A DNA stretch of 10,803 nucleotides from Granulicella pectinivorans. Its GTDB lineage: Bacteria; Acidobacteriota; Terriglobia; Terriglobales; Acidobacteriaceae. The stretch covers positions 1 to 10,803 of the forward strand of contig NZ_FOZL01000003.1 of the NCBI RefSeq assembly GCF_900114625.1, given 5' to 3'. A program made the translations under genes and the position numbers. How positions within the stretch are numbered: position 1 is the stretch's first letter; each line of letters starts with the position of its first letter. The notes beneath the pieces are model-generated. The model ran no database searches and had not been told where the DNA came from. It was given only the letters and a program-made list of their open reading frames with translations. Shown in pieces: positions 6,070 to 10,803 of this stretch.

Positions 6070-6972
6070 ATGCCGCGAAAGACAAAGGAAGACGCCCTAG
6101 AAGGGAGCTATGCAGACAAGCTGATAGACGCAGCTGTTGACATACGCATGAACCCAGGGGCGGTTGAACGCTCCTACATGGCTCGCCAGCTCGTGCAATG
6201 CACCCTCCCGCACTCGGACCCAGGAAACCTGATGCGCTGGAGCCGAACGAACGGTCATCTCACCCTCGCCATCCGCCCCTACGTCGACGAACACAACAAA
6301 GCCCTTTACCCCTACGGTTCTATTCCTCGACTGCTGCTGTTCTGGCTCGTCACAGAAGCCACACAGAAGAAAAGTCGCCACATACGACTTGGAAACAGCT
6401 TGGACGGCTTTATGCGCGAGATCGGCCTGAACCCTAGAACCGGAGGAGGGAAGCGGGGCGACGCAGCACGCCTGCATTCTCAGATGGAACGCCTGTTTCG
6501 CGCCATCATCACCTTTGAGGATCGGCGCGAGTGGTCTAAGAGCTATGTCGATATGCAGATCGCTCCCAAAGGGACGTTGTGGTGGGATCCAGCCAAGTCA
6601 CACCAAGACAACCTCTGGGAATCCTGGGTGGAGTTGGGCGAGGAATTTTTCGCCGCCATCACGGCCGCTCCGGTACCAATCGATATGCGCGCGCTTCGTG
6701 CTCTGAAGCGGTCTCCGCTTGCACTCGATCTTTACGCCTGGCTGACGCACACGGCTTTCAGCGCTACTCGCAAGCGTGAGTCCCGCATCGTTCCCTGGGA
6801 AGGGCTCCACGGTCAAATGGGAGCCGAGTACGCACAGCTCCGCGACTTCAAGATCAAGGTCAACATGGCCCTAAAGAAGATCCAGCTTGTCTATCCCACA
6901 CTCAAGCTTGAAACGACGGGAACAGCCCTCATCGTTTATCCATCACCCACTGCGATCGCGTCCAAAAGCTAA
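6070..6972 (+). CDS. repA: Plasmid replication initiator, RepA_C family
   Basis: The protein has 300 residues from the ATG at 6070, with GGAG nine bases upstream. The central segment is diagnostic of plasmid RepA proteins with a RepA_C domain: Y-G-S-I-P-R-L-L-L-F-W-L-V-T-E-A at about 82-97, I-R-L-G-N-S-L-D-G-F-M-R-E-I-G-L at 105-120, T-G-G-G-K-R-G-D at 124-131, then R-L-H-S-Q-M-E-R-L-F. Further on, L-K-R-S-P-L-A-L-D-L-Y-A-W-L-T (about 212-226) and W-E-G-L-H-G-Q-M-G (243-251) form the second winged-helix portion. It should bind the iterons that begin 24 bp after its stop codon and open the origin. Fifty-nine bases separate it from the rhh gene, so it may be co-transcribed with parA-rhh and also driven from the palindrome cluster. 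Confidence 0.93.
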   Translation: MPRKTKEDALEGSYADKLIDAAVDIRMNPGAVERSYMARQLVQCTLPHSDPGNLMRWSRTNGHLTLAIRPYVDEHNKALYPYGSIPRLLLFWLVTEATQKKSRHIRLGNSLDGFMREIGLNPRTGGGKRGDAARLHSQMERLFRAIITFEDRREWSKSYVDMQIAPKGTLWWDPAKSHQDNLWESWVELGEEFFAAITAAPVPIDMRALRALKRSPLALDLYAWLTHTAFSATRKRESRIVPWEGLHGQMGAEYAQLRDFKIKVNMALKKIQLVYPTLKLETTGTALIVYPSPTAIASKS

Positions 6973-6995
6973 GTCCTTTGTTTCACACAAGGCGC

Positions 6996-7100
6996 TACGG
7001 TGAAACGGTCGCGCGGAATGCCCTTTAAAGTGACTTTTCTACGGTGAAACGGTCGCGCCGTTACGGTGAAACGGTCGCGCCGTTACGGTGAAACGGTCGC
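6996..7100 (+). repeat. Iteron array (four copies)
   Basis: TACGGTGAAACGGTCGCGC occurs at 6996-7014, 7040-7058 and 7062-7080, and its first 17 bases at 7084-7100. Starts are 44, 22 and 22 bp apart, so all copies face the same side of the helix (about two turns per unit). An inverted half-copy, GTTTCAC, lies at 6980-6986. The copies follow the rep gene directly and are the likely Rep binding sites. Confidence 0.93.
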
Positions 7101-7221
7101 AGTTTTCGAATGCTTAAAGGAAGCCTGTAGTTAAGCCTTTAGTCTTTGCTTTAGTTTCTCTATTCCTATAGTCGGTGGGGCCGAGCTTGTGGATTTTCAA
7201 ACCGGCAACGACCAAAACCCA

Positions 7222-7240
7222 TACGGTGAAACACTAGCGC
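7222..7240 (+). repeat. Degenerate fifth iteron
   Basis: TACGGTGAAACACTAGCGC matches the iteron at 16 of 19 positions, with the TACGGTGAAAC core intact. It starts 138 bp after the fourth copy, out of the 22-bp phase, and only 58 bp before the brnT start. Confidence 0.75.
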
Positions 7241-7261
7241 CTCCCCAATCTGTGAAAGCTG

Positions 7262-7297
7262 TAGCCACCTCGCGAGATGTGTATATACAATAGCTAT
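7262..7297 (+). promoter_or_regulatory. Candidate brnT promoter/operator
   Basis: TACAAT at 7286-7291 is a good -10 element, with a weak TAGCCA (7262-7267) at -35. Transcription would start at about 7298, exactly at an in-frame ATG, which would make a leaderless message. The palindromic TGTATATACA-like bases around 7280-7290 would suit repression by the antitoxin complex. Confidence 0.4.
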
Positions 7298-7594
7298 ATG
7301 GACTTGTACTCGATGCTGGATGGGCAGGGCTTTGTCTGGGATAGCGATAAAGCCGCCAGCAATGCCTCCAGGCACGGCGTACGGTTCGAGCAGGCCCGAG
7401 AGGTCTTTCTCGACCAGCTCGCTCGCTACGAGGACGCCAGCCCCCAGGAAGAGGCACGGCAGGCGTGTATCGGCCTCACAACCGACTACCGGCTCCTCTA
7501 TGTCGTCCATGTGGTTCGGGAAGGTGATGTGCTCCGCCTCATCTCCGCAAGGATTGCGGAACCGGCGGAAAGGAGACGCTATGAAAATGACTGA
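7298..7594 (+). CDS. brnT: BrnT-type ribonuclease toxin
   Basis: The protein has 98 residues from the ATG at 7298; the ATG at 7277 would add seven residues but lies upstream of the likely -10, and an ATG at 7313 is also possible. It shows the BrnT/DUF497 signature: F-V-W-D-S-D-K-A-A-S-N-A-S-R-H-G-V-R-F near the N-terminus, A-R-E-V-F-L-D, then I-G-L-T and L-L-Y-V-V-H-V-V-R-E-G, and the C-terminal L-R-L-I-S-A-R ... E-R-R-R-Y-E. Members are RelE-fold RNases that block translation and are neutralised by a BrnA antitoxin encoded just downstream. That order holds here: the antitoxin start overlaps the toxin end by 14 bases. On this plasmid the pair most likely stabilises inheritance. Confidence 0.92.
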   Translation: MDLYSMLDGQGFVWDSDKAASNASRHGVRFEQAREVFLDQLARYEDASPQEEARQACIGLTTDYRLLYVVHVVREGDVLRLISARIAEPAERRRYEND

Positions 7595-7886
7595 TCGCAT
7601 CAAGCGCAACATGCAGCCAGACAAACCCATGACCCTGATCTCCCTCCGCCTGCCCGATCACGTCATCGACGATCTCAAGGAGGTCGCCCCCTCGCTCGGA
7701 TTCGGCGGATACCAGGCACTCATCCGGGCCTACATCTCGAACGGACTCCGTAAGCACCTGGCCGAGAGGGAAGCGCAACGGGCCAAGGACTCGACCGTCG
7801 AGGAGTTCAGCCAGAGGCTCATCGCCCATGGAGTGCCAGAGCAGGCTATCCAGGAAGCTGTCGCAGAGATGAGAGCGGCAAGGTAG
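7581..7886 (+). CDS. brnA: BrnA-type antitoxin (ribbon-helix-helix)
   Basis: The protein has 101 residues. ATG at 7581 is preceded by GGAAAGGAGA, the best ribosome-binding site in the region. Residues 15-60 form a ribbon-helix-helix DNA-binding unit: strand T-L-I-S-L-R-L-P, helix D-H-V-I-D-D-L-K-E-V-A, then G-F-G-G-Y-Q-A-L-I-R-A-Y-I and a basic helix end. The C-terminal part (E-F-S-Q-R-L-I-A-H-G-V-P and a final amphipathic helix) is longer than a minimal RHH and may wrap the toxin. The gene order and 14-base overlap with brnT identify its role: it should inhibit the toxin and repress the operon through the site at 7262-7297. A stronger ribosome-binding site than that of brnT fits the need for antitoxin excess. 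Confidence 0.87.
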   Translation: MKMTDRIKRNMQPDKPMTLISLRLPDHVIDDLKEVAPSLGFGGYQALIRAYISNGLRKHLAEREAQRAKDSTVEEFSQRLIAHGVPEQAIQEAVAEMRAAR

Positions 7887-7933
7887 GCGCTGCAAATTCT
7901 TGCGGATAGCTGAGTGACCTGAGAGCATGGCGC

Positions 7934-8218
7934 ATGAATCGACGTCAGTTCGCACTCGCAGCCGCCTCATGCTCCGTTCTGCTCACCGGGTGTGACACGG
8001 AACAGAAACCTGCAGCTACAGCCACGTTGCTGAATAACAGCGAAATCCAGTCAGCGCTCAAGAATTTGGCCGATGCGATAGACACCTTGGTCGGAGACGT
8101 GGGAGAGTTTGATTCCAATAACTGGCGGGAAGTCGTACCGCAGGTTACGAGCTCTTCGGAAGAAGTAAGCAGCGCGTTTGAGGCATTACGTCATGCTCTG
8201 AGTGTTCCAAACGCATAG
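7934..8218 (+). CDS. Small putative lipoprotein, uncharacterised
   Basis: The protein has 94 residues. The N-terminus M-N-R-R-Q-F followed by an alanine-rich hydrophobic stretch ends in the lipobox L-L-T-G-C, with Cys20 as the lipidation site. The paired arginines before Gln-Phe resemble a Tat-type signal. The mature part is about 74 residues, acidic and Ser-rich, probably helical (E-I-Q-S-A-L-K-N-L-A-D-A-I-D-T-L-V-G, then E-E-V-S-S-A-F-E-A-L-R). No family is recognised. The gene follows brnA by 47 bp and is ended by a good terminator at 8271. A small plasmid lipoprotein near mob genes could serve in entry exclusion, but nothing in the sequence proves it. Confidence 0.65.
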   Translation: MNRRQFALAAASCSVLLTGCDTEQKPAATATLLNNSEIQSALKNLADAIDTLVGDVGEFDSNNWREVVPQVTSSSEEVSSAFEALRHALSVPNA

Positions 8219-8270
8219 ACCTCGCCGTCGGAGCTGTGGGCAAAGTGGGAAACGCTTTTGGGCGTTTTCC

Positions 8271-8293
8271 AAGGCGGCTTCTTGCCGTCTTTT
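8271..8293 (+). terminator. Rho-independent terminator
   Basis: AAGGCGGC and GCCGTCTT form an 8-bp stem (one G-T pair) around TTCTT, with the T run at 8290-8293 as the tail. It ends the plus-strand lipoprotein gene. Another hairpin just upstream (AAACGC 8250-8255 with GCGTTT 8262-8267) may reinforce it. Confidence 0.65.
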
Positions 8294-8309
8294 CCATGGC
8301 TCTCGAACG

Positions 8310-8738
8310 TTAGTGCACCGCTTGGTTTCTGAGTTTGGGATCGTTTGAAACGAAGAAGATGGGCTCCATTCGTTGATGTTCTATGACTTCAGATACACCA
8401 TTGGAAGTCAGCCGAACGTAGGCGGGATAGACTCCAGGCTCCGTGAGGTTCACGTCGTTTCCCTTTACCATTTCTAGGACGTTGCCTGATTTGTCTTTCA
8501 GGATCAGTTTTGCGTTGGCCCCAAAGGGATTCGAGTAGTAGTTCAGCGTCACCGACACATCACTGCGTGCCATCCCAGCAGGTAGCTTGAACCACACTGG
8601 AAGACGAGAGGTGGTTGAGAGTTGAAAGCTGGACTCCAGGCAGCCGCTCAAGAGAGATAGGCAGATCAAAAAGCTAAAGCCAAGCACATACTTCTGTGTT
8701 CGAGTTCGCCTAGTCTGCATGCGTTCAGTCCTGTTCAT
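8310..8738 (-). CDS. Putative lipoprotein co-transcribed with TraD-like mobilization gene
   Basis: The protein has 142 residues from the ATG at 8738, which overlaps the upstream TraD-like gene by 14 bases. A second in-frame ATG at 8720 has AGGA eight bases upstream and gives a cleaner signal peptide. A basic start (R-T-R-R-T-R-T-Q-K) precedes a hydrophobic core and the lipobox L-L-S-G-C, with Cys33 as the lipidation site. The mature region looks like a small beta-sandwich: alternating strands at L-P-V-W-F-K-L-P-A-G, V-S-V-T-L-N-Y-Y, A-K-L-I-L-K-D-K-S-G-N and V-Y-P-A-Y-V-R-L-T. I do not recognise the family. The overlap ties it to the mobilization operon, so a cell-envelope role linked to transfer or exclusion is a reasonable guess. 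Confidence 0.7.
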   Translation of the reverse strand: MNRTERMQTRRTRTQKYVLGFSFLICLSLLSGCLESSFQLSTTSRLPVWFKLPAGMARSDVSVTLNYYSNPFGANAKLILKDKSGNVLEMVKGNDVNLTEPGVYPAYVRLTSNGVSEVIEHQRMEPIFFVSNDPKLRNQAVH

Positions 8739-9090
8739 GATCGCTGCTGGGTTTCTTGACGGTGAGACTCAGCCCGAAGAGCGAAGCTTTGAGCCGTTCG
8801 GGAGAGTCGGAATAGAACTCTTCGAGTAGCGCCTTGAACTTGCCAGACGAGCCCTCGGAGATCTGGCACTGATGGATCATGGCCACGCCGACGAGGATCT
8901 TGGCGTGGTTCTCGCGTTTCTTCTGTTCCCGGATATCTAAGGCTCGCAGCCGTCGTTCGCTGCTCTTGAGTGCCGCGACCTTCTCCGCTGTAGCCTTGCG
9001 GATGGCTGCAACCTCAGCAGCAGCAGCTTCTTTGATGGCTTTCTTCTGTGCTTCGAGTTCCTGGATGCTCTTTGGGTTCGACCTGGCCAT
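8725..9090 (-). CDS. TraD/MobC-like mobilization accessory protein
   Basis: The protein has 121 residues from the ATG at 9090, which has TAGGA just upstream; an ATG at 9102 would add four residues. Residues about 8-60 are a charged Ala/Lys/Glu-rich coiled coil (E-L-E-A-Q-K-K-A-I-K-E-A-A-A-A-E). After it comes R-E-Q-K-K-R-E-N-H-A-K-I-L-V-G-V-A (about 54-70), which resembles the K-I-x-L-G-x-L segment of the small TraD-type proteins encoded opposite MOBQ relaxases in Ti and related plasmids. The C-terminal 50 residues form a further helical segment and an acidic tail. It diverges from the relaxase across the putative oriT, the usual position of oriT-binding or relaxase-helper proteins. Family assignment is moderate; position strongly favours a relaxosome role. 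Confidence 0.72.
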   Translation of the reverse strand: MARSNPKSIQELEAQKKAIKEAAAAEVAAIRKATAEKVAALKSSERRLRALDIREQKKRENHAKILVGVAMIHQCQISEGSSGKFKALLEEFYSDSPERLKASLFGLSLTVKKPSSDHEQD

Positions 9091-9141
9091 GCGTCCTAGC
9101 ATACAATCAAGAACGTGCTGGCGTAAACGTTCGTTAGCAAC

Positions 9142-9210
9142 TAATGCGCGATACCTAGTTTGTTTCACAAACTACGCGCACCTGCGGTGAGCAGAGGCAA
9201 CCGCAGGTGC
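9142..9210. other. Candidate origin of transfer (oriT)
   Basis: Between the divergent mob genes lie two perfect stem-loops: TAGTTTGT/ACAAACTA with a TTC loop (9156-9174) and GCACCTGCGGT/ACCGCAGGTGC with an 11-nt loop (9178-9210). The bases GCGCACCT at 9176-9183 directly follow the first hairpin. In RSF1010/R1162-type oriTs an inverted repeat is followed at once by a GCGCCCT core where the MOBQ relaxase acts, so the layout matches. Another GCGC, in TAATGCGCG, lies at 9142-9150. The exact nick position cannot be read from sequence alone. Confidence 0.65.
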
Positions 9211-9248
9211 AACGGCAAGAACAACCGCAACCGCAAAGGCTCGCTCGC

Positions 9249-10487
9249 TTGGCCATCGTTCATGTAGTCATGAAGTCGTCCAGCACGGCACCGCCCGCGG
9301 CGGCGCACGCGCAGTACATCGCCCGCGATGGTCAGTATCAGCAGCGTGGCGGCCTGGAGCTGGTCGAATCGGGCAATATGCCCGAGTTCGCCCGTGAGAA
9401 TCCGCATAGCTTCTGGGAAGCAGCGGACGCCTTCGAGCGGAAGAATGGCCGCGCTTACACAGAGCTGCAGATCGCTCTCCCCCGCGAGCTTGCACCCGAG
9501 CAGCGTCATGAGCTGGCGCGTGAGACAGCCCGCGAGCTGCTGGGCGAGCGTTTTGCCTACACGCTGGCGGTGCATACGCCTTTGGCGAAGGACAACATCG
9601 AGCAGCCGCATATGCACCTGATGTTTTCAGAAAGGGTGGTTGACTCGAACACTCAATCCCTTTCCGAAGAGCAGTTCTTCAAGCGCAATGGAGCGAAGAA
9701 AGATCCGGAGTGGAACTCGCGGGACAAGCCCATGGAGGTACGCGAGAAGTGGGTCGAGATGATGAACGCGGCCATGGAGCGGCACGGCCATATTCATGAT
9801 CCTGCGCATCGCCTGGATGCGCGTTCCTGGGCCGACCAGGGCCGCCCCGATCTGGCCGAGCTGCGGGAGGAGAAAACGCTTCGTGGCAATGGTCCCGAAG
9901 CGATGGAGCGGCACCGGGAGATCGATGGGCTCAGGGAGCAGCGGGCCGAGCTGCCCGCGCTGCACTTGAGCGCGGATAAGGTGATCGAACTTTGGGAACG
10001 GGGAGCAGAGCAGCAGATTGCTCAGGTGCAAGAGCGTGAGGCCCGGGAGCTGAGCCGTCTGGACAAGCTCATCGCCGCCGCCAGGGAGTTCGCCCACGAG
10101 GTCAAAGACCGTACCGTCGCCTTTGCGAAAGACATCAAGGAGCGGGCCGGTTCCCTATTCGGCAATGCACCCCAGGAAGAGCAGGCCAAGGCCGTCCCAG
10201 AGAAAGACCAGGCGCAGGAGCAGGCACGACCGCCTACGCCAGAGATGCAGGCGCGGCTGGATGAACTGTTGGGTGGGTTCCATCGGAGGATGGAGGCGCA
10301 GCAGTCCGTCGAGGCGAAGCTGGCCGACTTCGGCAACCGCATGGATACCAGGCTTCAGCAGGAACAGGCGCAGGCGCTTGCCCGTCAGCAGCAGGAGCAG
10401 GCATTGAAGCAGCAGCAGGAACAGACGAAGACCAAAGAGCCGGAGATTGAGCGCGAGCACTCTCGTGGGTTTGGCATAGGAAGGTAA
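9249..10487 (+). CDS. mobA: MobA/MobL family relaxase (MOBQ)
   Basis: The protein has 412 residues from the TTG at 9249, chosen because the family-typical (M)A-I-V-H-V-x-M-K then begins the protein; the in-frame GTG at 9207 would add 14 low-complexity residues lying inside the oriT hairpin. The relaxase domain (about 1-200) shows A-Q-Y-I-A-R-D-G with candidate catalytic Tyr23, S-G-N-M-P at 41-45, L-P-R-E-L at 78-82, A-V-H at 107-109 and the metal-binding H-M-H-L-M-F-S-E-R at 121-129. The rest is a charged, then Gln-rich coiled coil ending in G-F-G-I-G-R. The enzyme nicks one strand at oriT, stays bound to the 5' end and leads the strand into the recipient through a helper plasmid's secretion system. 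The fused primase or helicase domains of some family members are absent. The next gene starts 6 bp after its stop. Confidence 0.93.
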   Translation: MAIVHVVMKSSSTAPPAAAHAQYIARDGQYQQRGGLELVESGNMPEFARENPHSFWEAADAFERKNGRAYTELQIALPRELAPEQRHELARETARELLGERFAYTLAVHTPLAKDNIEQPHMHLMFSERVVDSNTQSLSEEQFFKRNGAKKDPEWNSRDKPMEVREKWVEMMNAAMERHGHIHDPAHRLDARSWADQGRPDLAELREEKTLRGNGPEAMERHREIDGLREQRAELPALHLSADKVIELWERGAEQQIAQVQEREARELSRLDKLIAAAREFAHEVKDRTVAFAKDIKERAGSLFGNAPQEEQAKAVPEKDQAQEQARPPTPEMQARLDELLGGFHRRMEAQQSVEAKLADFGNRMDTRLQQEQAQALARQQQEQALKQQQEQTKTKEPEIEREHSRGFGIGR

Positions 10488-10493
10488 AGCACC

Positions 10494-10803
10494 ATGAAGG
10501 ACGATGAGCTGTTAGCGATCTACGGAGCCACCCGTCAGCTGGCCGAGGGCATGACGGCGCGGGACGCGGAGCTGAAGCAGAGCACGGCGGCGCTTGAGGC
10601 CACGATCACTCAGGTGCGGCAGTTGCCGGCCATGCTGGGCCAGCAGACCAGCAAGTACATCGCCGCCGGCATCCGGGAGGTGGTGCAGGAGGACTTTCGC
10701 CAGCCCATCGAGAAGGCCGTTGAGGGGCCGATCCGGTCGATCGAGGTGGCGGCCTACCATGCGCGAGAGGCGGTCGGGCACCTCAAGGAGGAGGCCCGTT
10801 TCC
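10494..10803 (+). CDS. MobB-like coiled-coil membrane mobilization protein, N-terminal part (continues at base 2)
   Basis: ATG at 10494 follows a GGAAGG ribosome-binding site that overlaps the end of mobA, so the two are translated together. This part encodes the first 103 residues of the 170-residue protein: a predominantly helical, charged region (L-A-I-Y-G-A-T-R-Q-L-A-E-G-M, then E-L-K-Q-S-T-A-A-L-E-A-T-I-T-Q-V) suited to a coiled coil, then E-V-V-Q-E-D-F and A-A-Y-H-A-R-E-A-V. The frame runs off the window; because 10709-10803 repeats 1-95, it resumes at base 2 and ends at 298, adding the membrane segment. The gene is complete on the circle and not truncated. Confidence 0.8.
   Translation, partial: MKDDELLAIYGATRQLAEGMTARDAELKQSTAALEATITQVRQLPAMLGQQTSKYIAAGIREVVQEDFRQPIEKAVEGPIRSIEVAAYHAREAVGHLKEEARF
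10709..10803. repeat. Second copy of the terminal direct repeat
   Basis: Identical to bases 1-95. It lies inside the mobB-like coding sequence and keeps that frame open across the join. Confidence 0.9.

Larger units (their letters stand above)
6980..7240. other. Probable replication origin (oriV)
   Basis: The roughly 300-bp gene-free region between rep and brnT contains the iterons and, between the fourth and fifth copies, a comparatively AT-rich stretch (about 7101-7175) with repeated CTTTAG and TTTAGT runs that could be the unwinding element. TGTGGATTT at 7188-7196 is a weak DnaA-box-like match on the reverse strand. Iterons beside an AT-rich tract next to their rep gene are the usual layout of theta-replicating iteron plasmids. 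Confidence 0.8.

Noticed and set aside
7188..7196. DnaA box (TGTGGATTT on the plus strand)
   Set aside because: Only about seven of nine positions fit; kept as a remark under the origin and not called as a site.
6996..7240. CRISPR-like repeat array
   Set aside because: The repeats are nearly back-to-back with 3-bp gaps and no unique spacers, directly after a rep gene; they are iterons.

Overview
The window looks like one complete, slightly over-read circular plasmid of about 10.7 kb. Bases 1-95 are identical to bases 10709-10803, and a gene that starts at 10494 runs off the right end and continues in frame from base 2 to a stop at 298. Without the duplicated end the circle would be 10708 bp. 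The likely host is a soil acidobacterium (Acidobacteriota, probably Terriglobia). The main evidence is a clear TIGR03435-family secreted protein, a family characteristic of soil Acidobacteria. The large unknown membrane-anchored protein also resembles hypothetical proteins I recall from that group. No 16S rRNA or other chromosomal marker is present, so the host assignment is an inference.

Layout. Backbone 1, maintenance (about 5.0-7.9 kb, plus strand): a small ParA ATPase, a ribbon-helix-helix (RHH) partner overlapping it by four bases, and a RepA_C-type replication initiator, probably one operon. An iteron origin follows, with three tandem 22-bp-spaced copies, a fourth 44 bp upstream and a degenerate fifth. 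A BrnT/BrnA toxin-antitoxin pair comes next. Short palindromic motifs (AATGCGCCG and TGACGTCAT types) recur in front of both parA and rep and probably serve as operators and/or the partition site.

Backbone 2, transfer (about 8.3-10.8 kb, then 1-298): a minus-strand TraD/MobC-like accessory protein and an overlapping lipoprotein diverge from a MobA/MobL (MOBQ) relaxase and a coiled-coil/one-TM MobB-like protein. The intergenic region holds two perfect stem-loops and a GCGCACCT core laid out like an RSF1010-type oriT. No type IV secretion genes are present, so the plasmid should be mobilizable but not self-transmissible.

Accessory region (about 0.3-4.9 kb): an uncharacterised membrane-anchored protein of about 417 residues, a protein with a C-terminal four-cysteine (zinc-ribbon-like) module, a two-TM small protein, a serine recombinase with a dyad just in front of its gene (probably its res site or operator), a 412-bp gene-free stretch with three separate inverted repeats, and the TIGR03435 protein. 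This part looks lower in GC than the mob genes, so the plasmid appears mosaic. I see no resistance gene, metabolic operon, rRNA, tRNA, CRISPR array or complete insertion sequence.
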